Positions 17,007 to 25,211 of a stretch of DNA of 38,698 nt are shown here, one piece after another (the stretch's first letter is position 1; every line of letters begins with the position of its first letter). The translations under genes and the position numbers were made by a program. The stretch comes from Pseudomonadales bacterium. GTDB lineage: Bacteria > Pseudomonadota > Gammaproteobacteria > Pseudomonadales > Azotimanducaceae. The notes under the pieces were generated by a model that ran no database searches, had not been told where the DNA came from, and saw only the letters and a list, made by a program, of their open reading frames with translations. The DNA lies in the NCBI GenBank assembly GCA_022827245.1, contig JAJDTI010000185.1:1-38698 (forward strand), given 5' to 3'.

Positions 17007-17825
17007 ATGGACGTTCAACCCCTCACCCCCGTGATAGGCGCCGAAGTGCACGGCGTGGAGCTCGCCCGGCTCGACGATGCGGCGTTCGCCAAGGTCGAGG
17101 CGGCGCTGCTGGCGCACCAGGTCCTGTTTTTCCGGGACCAGGAACTCGACATCGACGAGCACAAGGCCCTCGGGGCGCGCTTCGGTCCCCTGCACGTCCA
17201 TCCGAGCGCGCCGCCGGGCGCGCCGGGCCACCCGGAGATCCTGAACGTCCACGCGGACGCGAACACGAAGCGCACGGCGGGCGACAAGTGGCACTCCGAC
17301 GTCAGTTGCGACGCCGAGCCGCCGATGCTGTCCATCCTGCACCTGCACACCCTGCCGGAAGGCGGCGGCGGCGACACCCTGTTCTCGAGCATGTACGCCG
17401 CCTACGACGCGCTCTCGGAAGCGATGCAGACGTACCTGGCGGGGCTGACCGCCATCCACGACGGGGGGCCGAACTACCGGGACCGGAGCCGCCGCGTCGG
17501 CTTCGACGACAGCGACCGCGTCTACCCGCGCGCCGAACATCCCGTGATCCGCACCCATCCGCGCACCGGCCGCAAGGGCATCTTCGTCAACTCCGTGTTC
17601 ACGACGGAGCTGTGCGGCGTGCCGAAGGAGGAGGGCGACGCGATCCTCGCCTTCCTGTACGCCCACGTGGCGCGGCCGCGGTTCCAGTGCCGCTTCCGCT
17701 GGCAGGAGAACTCCGTCGCGATGTGGGACAACCGCTGCGTCCAGCACATGGCGATGTGGGACTACTACCCGCAGACGCGCAGCGGGCTGCGCGTCACGGT
17801 CAGGGGCGACCGCCCGGTCTACTGA
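17007..17825 (+). CDS. TauD/TfdA-family Fe(II)/2-oxoglutarate-dependent dioxygenase
   Basis: A 272-residue protein of taurine dioxygenase type. The iron ligands H96-x-D98 (KWHSDVS) and H247 (RCVQHMA), and the 2-oxoglutarate-binding Arg in TRSGLRVTV near residue 260, are all present. HALGARFGPL-like and VRLHLDW-like elements are replaced by EHKALGARFGPLHVHPSAP. WDNRCVQHMAMWDYYP is the classical TauD/TfdA C-terminal signature. Members hydroxylate taurine, phenoxyacetates, sulfate esters or similar acids in the cytoplasm. Its last seven bases overlap the tail of the convergent membrane-protein gene. The substrate is not certain; with a sulfatase nearby, an organosulfur compound is one option. 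Confidence 0.9.
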   Translation: MDVQPLTPVIGAEVHGVELARLDDAAFAKVEAALLAHQVLFFRDQELDIDEHKALGARFGPLHVHPSAPPGAPGHPEILNVHADANTKRTAGDKWHSDVSCDAEPPMLSILHLHTLPEGGGGDTLFSSMYAAYDALSEAMQTYLAGLTAIHDGGPNYRDRSRRVGFDDSDRVYPRAEHPVIRTHPRTGRKGIFVNSVFTTELCGVPKEEGDAILAFLYAHVARPRFQCRFRWQENSVAMWDNRCVQHMAMWDYYPQTRSGLRVTVRGDRPVY

Positions 17826-18952
17826 TCGACGGTGCGCGGCGGTCCGGCGCCGAAGAGCATCGAGAACGCCCAGAGCCCGAGCAGCGCCAGGCCGCTCACT
17901 CCACCGGCGTACGCCGCGTACCGCGCATGCGCCTTGCCGCAGACCGTGTACCACTCCGTGCCGTGCGCGGGAGGCGTGGTGCAGGCGAACGAGAACGGTT
18001 CGTCGTAGTCGTCCACGCAGAGGTACTTCTGGCGCGTGGCGCCGGTGATGTCCGTCTCCGCGACGTCGCAGGCCCCGGGTAGCTGGTGCACGCCCGTGCT
18101 GACGTGTGTCTCGGGCGTGAAGAACAGCATGCTGAAGGCAAGCATCACCAGGTAGGCGGCGGTCGCGCCGCGGCCGAGGTGATCCGCCGACCGCCCTGCG
18201 GGCCCGACCGGGCGACGGCCCGTGAGGAAGACGGCGGCGTACGCGAGCACGCCGGCCCCCAGGGCCAGGTAGGCGGGGGTGCCGCCGTCGAGCGTCTGCA
18301 GGACCGTCATCTGCACCATCATGGTCGCCGTGGTGAGGCCGGCGACGAGCGCCAGGCCGACAGCGAAGCGCCGGGGCGTGATCTCCCCGCGGCGCAGCAC
18401 GATGTCGACCAGCAGTGCGAACGAACCGGCGAAGGTCAGCACCCAAAGGCTGCTGCTCGCCGGCGCGCCGAGGATGCGGGCCGCTACCAGCGCGTCGCTG
18501 TCGTGCCACGTCCACCAGAGGAACTTGGCCCCGACGATGTCGTAGGGCGCGTAGAACAGGCAGGCGAGCAGTCCGGTCAGCGCCGCCGTCGGCCAGCGCG
18601 CGAGCTTGAGCCGGCGCACCGCGACCGTCGGCCAGTACATGAAGGCGATGTAGATGCAGGGGATGTAGAGGGGCACCCGCGCGGTGAGCATTACGGTGGC
18701 CTGCGCCTGCCAGAAGTTGTCCACCACCGGCAGCGCCATGAAGACCAGGTCGTTGGCCGTGCCCGCGACCAGGGCCGCGACCAGGATCAGGACGTTCGCG
18801 GGACCGTGGCGCCGCGCGTGGACGACGGCCGCGACGGCGCAGGCGATGATGACGTACTCGCCGATCAGGAACGTGGGCTGGTTCGCCCATTGCTCCAGCG
18901 GGCTCATGAAGGCCTGCCACGGCAGGTGGGGCGCGGTGTCCCAGGGCAGCAT
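17819..18952 (-). CDS. Nine-helix integral membrane protein, function unknown
   Basis: A 377-residue polytopic protein with about nine hydrophobic helices, for example EYVIIACAVAAVVHA, NVLILVAALVAGTANDLV, SLWVLTFAGSFALLVDIVL and GVSGLALLGLWAFSML. Between the last two helices lies a roughly 60-residue extramembrane segment with four Cys (GACDV, YLCVD, FACTT, YTVCGK), likely disulfide-bonded in the periplasm. Conserved-looking polar residues inside helices (NDLVFMALP, APYDIVGAKFLWWTWHD) hint at an enzyme or transporter. No named family is recognised with confidence. The start at 18952 lies 9 bp after the fatty acid hydroxylase stop, so the two probably form an operon. An alternative start (MSPLEQWANQ) lies 15 codons downstream. 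Confidence 0.75.
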   Translation of the reverse strand: MLPWDTAPHLPWQAFMSPLEQWANQPTFLIGEYVIIACAVAAVVHARRHGPANVLILVAALVAGTANDLVFMALPVVDNFWQAQATVMLTARVPLYIPCIYIAFMYWPTVAVRRLKLARWPTAALTGLLACLFYAPYDIVGAKFLWWTWHDSDALVAARILGAPASSSLWVLTFAGSFALLVDIVLRRGEITPRRFAVGLALVAGLTTATMMVQMTVLQTLDGGTPAYLALGAGVLAYAAVFLTGRRPVGPAGRSADHLGRGATAAYLVMLAFSMLFFTPETHVSTGVHQLPGACDVAETDITGATRQKYLCVDDYDEPFSFACTTPPAHGTEWYTVCGKAHARYAAYAGGVSGLALLGLWAFSMLFGAGPPRTVDQ

Positions 18953-18961
18953 GGCCGCGGT

Positions 18962-19780
18962 TCAGTAGCGTACGAACGGTGCGGGTTCTGTCGCCACGGT
19001 CCCGTCCTCGGGAAGCCCCCGCCCTCCGAAGACCTCCTGCCCGTACCGGCGGTTCTCCCGCCTCAGCGTGCCGTGCAGGCGGTCCCAGAGCATCACGTGC
19101 TGCCCGTAGTTCACGTGGAAATGCGCGTGGTGGTCGTCATGGAATCGCGACGGTGGTTGCCACGGAAGGATGGACGTCAGGCGGACGCCCGAGTGATCGA
19201 CGATGTTGAAGACAAGGATGTAGAGGAGGACGGCGGCGATCGATGCCGCATGGAAGGGGATGAGGAAGAGTGGTGCGAACGACGCCGCCTGCAGCGCCAG
19301 AAACTCCAACGGATGGCCTGCCGTGGCCACGTACGGCGATGTCGCCACGAAGCGATGGTGGAGCCGGTGCACGTGCCGGTACAGGGAACGGATGTGGAAC
19401 GTGCGATGCACCAGGAAGTCGATGTAGTCCATCACCACGAAGAGGACCACCGTCATCCCGAGGGTGTACGCCCATCCGTACTCGGCCACGTCCGTATAGA
19501 TGGGGGTCTCGAGCTTGCCGTCGATGATGGCGTACACGAGGCAGCCCGTGACGACGCCCCCCTGCGCGAGGTTGCGCGAGCCCTCGAAAATGGCCCTCCG
19601 GTGCAGCGCGGGCGTCAGGAACCGGTCGGGCTGGCACTTCCACGTCTCCGGTTCGTGGCGCCGCCGCACGTAATAGCGGTAGTGGTAGTAGCCGGCGACC
19701 GCGTGGTAGACGGCGAGGCCCGCCAGGGTAGCCCCGGCGAGGCAGATGGCGAGCAGGCTCCAGTCGATGGATGTGTTCAT
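18962..19780 (-). CDS. Fatty acid hydroxylase / sterol desaturase family membrane protein
   Basis: A 272-residue membrane protein with the three histidine clusters of the family: HRTFH, HRLHH and HDDHHAHFH, which bind a di-iron centre. Hydrophobic helices lie near residues 10-30, 95-115 and 170-195. These enzymes hydroxylate or desaturate sterols, carotenoids or fatty acyl chains using O2 in the membrane. The ATG start (MNTSIDWSLL) is used here; an in-frame GTG three codons upstream is possible. The 377-residue membrane protein follows on the same strand after 9 bp, and may be a functional partner. Substrate unknown. Confidence 0.87.
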   Translation of the reverse strand: MNTSIDWSLLAICLAGATLAGLAVYHAVAGYYHYRYYVRRRHEPETWKCQPDRFLTPALHRRAIFEGSRNLAQGGVVTGCLVYAIIDGKLETPIYTDVAEYGWAYTLGMTVVLFVVMDYIDFLVHRTFHIRSLYRHVHRLHHRFVATSPYVATAGHPLEFLALQAASFAPLFLIPFHAASIAAVLLYILVFNIVDHSGVRLTSILPWQPPSRFHDDHHAHFHVNYGQHVMLWDRLHGTLRRENRRYGQEVFGGRGLPEDGTVATEPAPFVRY

Positions 19781-19911
19781 GGGGACCACGGCCCACTCGG
19801 TTTCGGGACACTGCTCGTGACGATGAAGCCACGGTAGCCCCCGGCGCTCGGGGCGTCAAACGCGCGTACGGGACCGCGGCGTCCCGACGGGCGCCGGCGC
19901 CACAACCAAGC

Positions 19912-19939
19912 TTAAGGTATGAATATAGGGGTCTAAAAT
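19912..19939 (+). promoter_or_regulatory. AT-rich patch with candidate promoter upstream of the DUF4143 ATPase
   Basis: The stretch 19905-19985 is markedly AT-rich against its GC-rich surroundings. TTAAGG (19912-19917) and TAAAAT (19934-19939), 16 bases apart, could form a sigma70 promoter 47 bases before the ATG at 19987. The whole 206-bp gap between the divergent hydroxylase and ATPase genes holds no other recognisable element. Confidence 0.35.
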
Positions 19940-19986
19940 CGTAATCAGATATGCATTTTTGGCGTCAATAAGCGTACAAAGCTGCC

Positions 19987-21369
19987 ATGGATCGCCATCA
20001 GACGGCAGACCTTCGCACCTGGTTGCATGCCGCGAGGCGCAAACCGCTGGTCGTTCGCGGCGCGCGCCAGACCGGCAAGTCCACCCTCGTGGAACTCTTC
20101 GCGGAGGGTGAGGGCAGAGGTCTCCGCACGGTCAACCTGGAACGGCATCCCGGGCTTGACGACGCGTTCGCGAGCAACGACCCGCGCGCGATCGTGAACC
20201 TGCTCGACAGTCTCGTCGACGCCCCGTTGCCCCCGGATGGGATCCTGTTCCTTGACGAGATTCAGGCCGTGCCCGCCGCGATCGCCTCGCTGCGCTATTT
20301 CCTGGAGGAAATGCCGGAGCTTCCGGTCGTGGCTGCCGGATCGCTGATGGAGTTCGCGCTGGCGGACCATGCCTTTGCCATGCCCGTTGGGCGCGTGGAC
20401 TATCTCAATGTCGCGCCGATGACCTTCACGGAGTTCCTGAACGCCGTCGGCAAGGCGGGACTCGCCCGAGCCGTGCAGGTGTTCGAGTGGCCGCCCGGCA
20501 AGGACACCTCGATCCCTCCCGTCGTCCATGACCGACTCCTCGCGCAGTTGCGCCTTTACCAGTACGTGGGCGGCATGCCGGAAGCGGTGCGGGTCTTCGC
20601 CGAGTCCGGAAGCCTGCGTGCGGTCAGCGATGTCCATTCCGGCATCGTCGAGACGTATCGAGACGACTTCCCCAGGTACGCCCCCCGGCGAGACATGACC
20701 CGGATGCTGCGCGTGTTCAACTTCGCGGCGCGCCAGCCTGGCTGGAAGGTGAAGTTCAGCAATGTCTCGCCCGACGACCAGAGTGTCACGGTGCGACGGG
20801 ACATCGATCTCCTGGCCATGGCGAGGGTAATCGCGAAAGTGACGCACAGTGCGTGTTCCGGCCTCCCGCTCCAGGCGGACCTGAAGGAGAACGTCTTCAA
20901 GCTGCTGTTTCTGGATGTGGGGTTGATGAATGCCGTCTCCGGGGTGGATTGGGAGGCCATCCGGGCGGCCGACGGCAGGGAGCTGGTGAACGCCGGGCGC
21001 AGTGCCGAGCAGTTCATCGGTCAGCACCTCCAGTACCTGTTCGCGCGGCGCGTCAACCGGGAGCTTACCTATTGGCTGCGTGAGGGGCGGTCCAACAACG
21101 CCGAGGTGGACTACGTGGTCGAACTCGGGGGGGAGATCGTGCCGGTGAAGGTCAAGGCGGGCCGTGCCGGCACGTTGAAATCCCTGCACCAGTTCGTAGC
21201 CGAGAAGCGGCCACCGCTTGCGGTTCGGTTCGACGCCGCGCCGCCCGGCGTTCAGGAGGTGCGCGCGGAAGTGCGGTCCGGGGGCGCCATCGAAACGGTC
21301 CGTTACCGGTTGCTGTCCCTGCCGCTCTACCTTGTCGAGCGGCTGCCCGAACTGGTCAAGGGGTGCTGA
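19987..21369 (+). CDS. AAA-family ATPase with DUF4143 C-terminal domain
   Basis: A 460-residue protein with the AAA_14/DUF4143 arrangement. Walker A is VRGARQTGKSTLVELF (about residues 25-40), Walker B ILFLDEIQAVP (about residue 88), and sensor 1 VVAAGSLMEFAL. From about residue 200 the DUF4143 part has YQYVGGMPEAV, LLFLDVGLMNAVSG and ELTYWLREGRSNNAEVDYVVE. Such proteins are common, scattered in bacterial and archaeal genomes, and of unproven function. The C-terminal part is related to the restriction-endonuclease fold, whose E-x-K pair usually reads VPVEVKAG. Here it is VPVKVKAG, so the acidic residue is Lys. No clear ribosome-binding site precedes the ATG. The sequence context suggests a possible recent arrival. 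Confidence 0.88.
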   Translation: MDRHQTADLRTWLHAARRKPLVVRGARQTGKSTLVELFAEGEGRGLRTVNLERHPGLDDAFASNDPRAIVNLLDSLVDAPLPPDGILFLDEIQAVPAAIASLRYFLEEMPELPVVAAGSLMEFALADHAFAMPVGRVDYLNVAPMTFTEFLNAVGKAGLARAVQVFEWPPGKDTSIPPVVHDRLLAQLRLYQYVGGMPEAVRVFAESGSLRAVSDVHSGIVETYRDDFPRYAPRRDMTRMLRVFNFAARQPGWKVKFSNVSPDDQSVTVRRDIDLLAMARVIAKVTHSACSGLPLQADLKENVFKLLFLDVGLMNAVSGVDWEAIRAADGRELVNAGRSAEQFIGQHLQYLFARRVNRELTYWLREGRSNNAEVDYVVELGGEIVPVKVKAGRAGTLKSLHQFVAEKRPPLAVRFDAAPPGVQEVRAEVRSGGAIETVRYRLLSLPLYLVERLPELVKGC

Positions 21370-21469
21370 AGCCCCTGGCTGTCCCATGTGCGCGTCACCC
21401 AGCGGGCCGATCCAATGGAACCGGTCGGATAGACTTGCAGGAACACAAACCTTCACGGAGACCTCGCAC

Positions 21470-22333
21470 ATGGCTTTTTCCGGCGTCGAGAACGCACGCT
21501 TCGGAGTCTCGATCTTCCCTACCGACTATGCGATGCAGCCGGTAGAAGTGGCTCGCGAGGTCGAAGCCCGGGGCCTCGACAGCCTCTTCTTCCCGGAGCA
21601 CACCCATATCCCGGCGAGCCGCGCGACGCCGTTCCCGGGCGGTGGCGACCTGCCGCCGGAGTACTGGCACGCCCACGATCCGTTCGTGGCGCTCGGGGCG
21701 TGCGCGGCGGCGACGGAGAAGATCCGGCTCGGCACCGGAATCTGCCTGGTCATCGAACGCGATCCCATCACGCTCGCCAAGGAGATCGCGTCGCTCGACA
21801 TGATCTCCGGCGGCCGTGCCGTCATTGGCATCGGCGCCGGCTGGAACCGGGAGGAGATGGAGAACCACGGCGCGAACTACCGCAACCGCTGGAAGATCGT
21901 CCGGGAGAAGATCCTGGCCATGCGTGAGATCTGGCGCGAGGACGAGGCCGAGTATCACGGCGAGTTCGTCGACTTCGACCCGATCTGGTCGTATCCGAAG
22001 CCCGTCCAGGCAGGCGGTCCGCCCATCTGGATCGGCGCCAACTCGAAGTGGGTGTTCGACCGCATCGCCGATTACGCCGACGGCTGGATGCCCATCGGGG
22101 GCATGGGTTCGGGCAACATGGAGCGCCTCGAGGAAGCCCTGGAGGCGCGCGGACGCAAGGTCGCGGACCTCGACCTCGCGCTCTTCGGTTCGCCGATGCA
22201 GGCCGAACAGTGCGTCGGGCGCATCGAGCAGGGCTTCGACGAACTCGTCTTCGGCCTGCCGCCGGCGCCGGCGGACAAGGTGTTGCCGGTACTCGACCGC
22301 GTTGCGGCCGTGGTGGAGGAGATCCGCGGCTGA
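21470..22333 (+). CDS. LLM-class F420-dependent oxidoreductase
   Basis: A 287-residue TIM-barrel protein of the luciferase-like monooxygenase class. FGVSIFPTDYAMQPVEVARE at the start, LFFPEHTHIPASR near residue 40, LGTGICLVIERDPI near residue 85 and GIGAGWNREEMENHG near residue 120 match the TIGR03619-type F420-dependent subfamily closely. It is expected to use F420 (or FMN) for hydride transfer to an unknown substrate in the cytoplasm. The ATG is supported by ACGGAGA nine bases upstream. F420 use in a proteobacterium implies an F420 biosynthesis pathway elsewhere in the genome. The CoA-transferase gene follows after 25 bp. Confidence 0.9.
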   Translation: MAFSGVENARFGVSIFPTDYAMQPVEVAREVEARGLDSLFFPEHTHIPASRATPFPGGGDLPPEYWHAHDPFVALGACAAATEKIRLGTGICLVIERDPITLAKEIASLDMISGGRAVIGIGAGWNREEMENHGANYRNRWKIVREKILAMREIWREDEAEYHGEFVDFDPIWSYPKPVQAGGPPIWIGANSKWVFDRIADYADGWMPIGGMGSGNMERLEEALEARGRKVADLDLALFGSPMQAEQCVGRIEQGFDELVFGLPPAPADKVLPVLDRVAAVVEEIRG

Positions 22334-22358
22334 CCGAGCGCGCGATCCTGCCTTGCCC

Positions 22359-23579
22359 ATGACCCGCCTCATCCCGGCGTCGGACTTCCCGGACCTGCTG
22401 CGCCCCGGCCAGCGCGTCTGGGTGAGTGCCGCCGGCAACGAGCCGGTCGCCGTGCTTGACGCGCTCGCCGCGCAACCGGCGGCGGCCCGGGGCGTGACGT
22501 TCATCCAGTTCCCGCTGCCGGGCCTGAACCGCTTCGACTTCACGGCCCTCGACGCCGAAGCGGACATGATCACGTTCTTCATGACGCCGGACCTGCGTGG
22601 CTCGCGTGCGCGCTTTCTGCCCATGCAGATGCGGTTCGTCTTCGAGTACCTGCGCCGGGGTCCGCTCGACGTGGCGCTGATCCAGGTGGCCGGGACACCG
22701 GACGGCGGCTTCGTTGCCGGCCCGAACGTGGACTTTCTCGGCGCCGCCCTCGAGTCGGCGGACCTGGTCGTCGCCGAACTCAACCGCGGGCTCACGCCGT
22801 TGGCCGGGGGCATGCGGATCGACGCGGACCGCCTGGACTACGTCGTCGAGTCCGACCGTCCCCCCGCGACCCTGCCGCCAGGCAACCCGGACGATGCCGC
22901 GCGGCGCATCGGCGCGCACGTGGCCGGCCTCGTCCGGGACGGGGACTGTATCCAGACGGGCATCGGCGCGATCCCGATGGCCATCCTCGCCGCGCTGGGC
23001 GACCGAGCAGACCTCGGCATGCACGGCGGCCTGATCGACGACGCCGGCATGGCGCTCATCGAGGCCGGAAACGTGACGGGCGCGCGCAAGACGGTCGACC
23101 CGGGGAAGCACGTCGCAGGTCTCGCGCTCGGCTCCGAACAGCTGCACGAGTGGTTGGCCGGCCAGCCCGATGTCGTCTTCGCCGGCGCCGACCACACCCA
23201 CGAACTGGAGGTCATCCGCCGCATCGACAACTTCGTCTCCGTGAACTCGGCGGTGGAGGTGGACCTCTTCGGCCAGGTCAACGCCGAGGTCGCGGGCGGC
23301 CGCCAGATCTCGGGCACGGGCGGCGCGGTGGACTTCATGCGGGGCGCCCGGGCATCGAGAGGCGGCCGCTCCATCGTCGCCATGAACGCTACCGCCCGCG
23401 GTGGCACGGTGTCGCGCATCGTGCGGCGCGTGGAGATGGCTACGGCGTTACGGACCGACGTCGATATGGTCGTCACCGAATTCGGCGTTGCCGAACTCGG
23501 GACCAGGACGGTCGAGGAGCGGGCGGAGGCCCTGATCGCGATCACGCACCCGGACTTCCGGGACGAACTGGCGGGCTGA
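22359..23579 (+). CDS. Acetyl-CoA hydrolase/transferase family protein (class I CoA-transferase)
   Basis: A 406-residue protein with the two-lobe class I CoA-transferase fold. The C-terminal lobe carries the catalytic Glu300 in NSAVEVDLFGQVNAE, the glycine-rich IQTGIGAIPMAI, LGMHGGLIDDA and GTGGAVDFMRGA (oxyanion/CoA loop). It moves CoA between acids, or hydrolyses an acyl-CoA, in the cytoplasm. At 406 residues it is shorter than the usual 500-residue acetyl-CoA hydrolases, and matches the 4-hydroxybutyrate CoA-transferase-like group. The start ATG (MTRLIPASDFP) lacks a strong ribosome-binding site. It sits between the LLM oxidoreductase and the halogenase in one likely transcript. Confidence 0.88.
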   Translation: MTRLIPASDFPDLLRPGQRVWVSAAGNEPVAVLDALAAQPAAARGVTFIQFPLPGLNRFDFTALDAEADMITFFMTPDLRGSRARFLPMQMRFVFEYLRRGPLDVALIQVAGTPDGGFVAGPNVDFLGAALESADLVVAELNRGLTPLAGGMRIDADRLDYVVESDRPPATLPPGNPDDAARRIGAHVAGLVRDGDCIQTGIGAIPMAILAALGDRADLGMHGGLIDDAGMALIEAGNVTGARKTVDPGKHVAGLALGSEQLHEWLAGQPDVVFAGADHTHELEVIRRIDNFVSVNSAVEVDLFGQVNAEVAGGRQISGTGGAVDFMRGARASRGGRSIVAMNATARGGTVSRIVRRVEMATALRTDVDMVVTEFGVAELGTRTVEERAEALIAITHPDFRDELAG

Positions 23580-23624
23580 CAGGCAACGAGCGAGGGACCA
23601 CCCTCATGAGTCTTGGGGAAACCC

Positions 23625-25184
23625 ATGCGTAGTAGTGAGAGTGAGGGACATCACGACGCGGTCGTCATCGGAGGCGGGCCCGCCGGGAGCATCACGGCCG
23701 CGTTCCTCGCGCGCCGCGGCTTCGACGTGGCGCTCTACGAGCGCGAGCACTTTCCCCGCCACCACATCGGCGAGTCGCTCCTGCCGGCCACGCTGGCGGT
23801 GCTCGAGGACGTGGGCGTGCTGCCGGCCATCGAGGCCGAGGGCTTCCTCGCCAAGTGGGGCGCGACCTGGTCCTGGGGCAGGAGCGACGAACCCTGGAGC
23901 CTGTACTTCAAGGAGACCAGTGCCCGCTACCCACATTCCTACCAGGTCTCGCGGGACCGCTTCGACCAGATCCTGCTCGAACACGCCTCCTCATCCGGTG
24001 CGCGCGTGCGGCAGGGTGTCGCGGTCAGGAGCGTGCGGGAAGGCGAGGTCGAGTTGGCGGACGGCGAAAGGATCGGGGCGGACATCGTCGTCGACGCGTC
24101 GGGGCAGCGGTCGCTGATCGCCTCGGCGCGCGGCTTCAAGCGCTGGGACGCGTACTTCCGCAACCTCGCCGTCTACGGCTACTTCCGCGGCGCGCGGCAC
24201 CTCGACCCGCCGGACGACAGCAACATCTTCATCGAGTCGTACGAGAACGGCTGGATGTGGAAGATCCCGCTCGCGGGCGGCATCTCCAGCGTCGGCGCGG
24301 TCGTGGACCGCGACATCGGCGCGGCCGGCATCCGCAAGGTCGGGCGCGAGCGGTTCTATCTCGACCAGGTCGCCGCGACCGTGCGGGCCGCCGCCCTGCT
24401 CGATGGCGCCGACTTCGCGGACGGTCCCCACGTGGTTCGCGACTGGTCGTACCGGGCGGACACGTTCGCCGGCGACGGGTTCGTGCTGGTGGGAGACGCG
24501 GCCTGCTTCATCGATCCCCTGTTCTCGACGGGCGTGCACCTCGCGGCGACCGGGGCGAGCCTCGCCGCCGCCTACGTGGCGACCGCGCTTCGCGACCCCG
24601 ACCTGACGGCCGCGGCGCGCGACGCGTATCAGCGCCTCTACCTCGCGCAGTACGGACACTTCCACGACATGGCGCAGCTCTTCTACGGGACGAATCGCGC
24701 GCGGGAGTCGTATTTCTGGGAAGCACGCCGCCTGACGGGGGAGACCCGGCTCGAACCCCGCGCCGCCTTCGTGCGCGCCATCTCCGGCCAGGCCGCCTTC
24801 CAGGTGGAACGTGCGGCGCTGGCTCACGCCGCGCTGCCGGAGGACTTCGAGCGCGAACTCGAAAGGCAGGTCGCGGTGCACGGTGCGCCCCGGGTCGAGC
24901 CGACCGGCGCGATGCGGGTGCGGCTTGCCGCGGGCCTCGAGGTAAGCGAACGGGCGGTCCTCGGAGACGGCCGGTTCGAGATGGGTCACGTCATCGCCGG
25001 CAACGGACGCGACGACCTGCCCGTCAGCGCGCTGGTGGCCAACCTCGCGAAACAGGCCACCGGCCGCAGCCTCGGCGAGATCGCGGACCGGATGGCGGGT
25101 ACGGACCCGGGCTCGACCAGGGAGGCCGTACTGTCCGCCGCGGCGCTGCTGATCGCCGAAGAGGTGCTGAAGGTCACCGCCTGA
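23625..25184 (+). CDS. Flavin-dependent halogenase (tryptophan halogenase family)
   Basis: A 519-residue FAD enzyme. The FAD-binding motif GGGPAGS is at residues 16-22, GESLLP at 49-54, and a Lys at residue 77 lies in GFLAKWGATWSWG. The halogenase signature WxWxIP is present as W210-M-W-K-I-P215, and the second FAD segment is LVGDAACFIDPLFSTGVHLA. Lys77 corresponds to the catalytic Lys that relays hypohalite in characterised halogenases, so activity is plausible. The substrate could be free, carrier-bound or phenolic, and no carrier protein is nearby. The ATG at 23625 is preceded by GGGGAA; a TTG at 23613 is an alternative. It converges on the FAD protein gene at 25212. Confidence 0.87.
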   Translation: MRSSESEGHHDAVVIGGGPAGSITAAFLARRGFDVALYEREHFPRHHIGESLLPATLAVLEDVGVLPAIEAEGFLAKWGATWSWGRSDEPWSLYFKETSARYPHSYQVSRDRFDQILLEHASSSGARVRQGVAVRSVREGEVELADGERIGADIVVDASGQRSLIASARGFKRWDAYFRNLAVYGYFRGARHLDPPDDSNIFIESYENGWMWKIPLAGGISSVGAVVDRDIGAAGIRKVGRERFYLDQVAATVRAAALLDGADFADGPHVVRDWSYRADTFAGDGFVLVGDAACFIDPLFSTGVHLAATGASLAAAYVATALRDPDLTAAARDAYQRLYLAQYGHFHDMAQLFYGTNRARESYFWEARRLTGETRLEPRAAFVRAISGQAAFQVERAALAHAALPEDFERELERQVAVHGAPRVEPTGAMRVRLAAGLEVSERAVLGDGRFEMGHVIAGNGRDDLPVSALVANLAKQATGRSLGEIADRMAGTDPGSTREAVLSAAALLIAEEVLKVTA

Positions 25185-25211
25185 CAGACGGGCTGGCAGT
25201 GCAAACGCGCG

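Noticed and set aside
13529..18082. A 1517-codon plus-strand ORF spanning the receptor, PepSY, esterase and dioxygenase genes
   Set aside because: It is the out-of-frame shadow of several well-supported genes in GC-rich DNA. The translation is Arg/Gly/Pro-rich with no domain.
23606..23632. Eight-codon mini-ORF (MSLGETHA) overlapping the halogenase start
   Set aside because: Too short to distinguish from chance, with no attenuator structure or regulatory codon run nearby.
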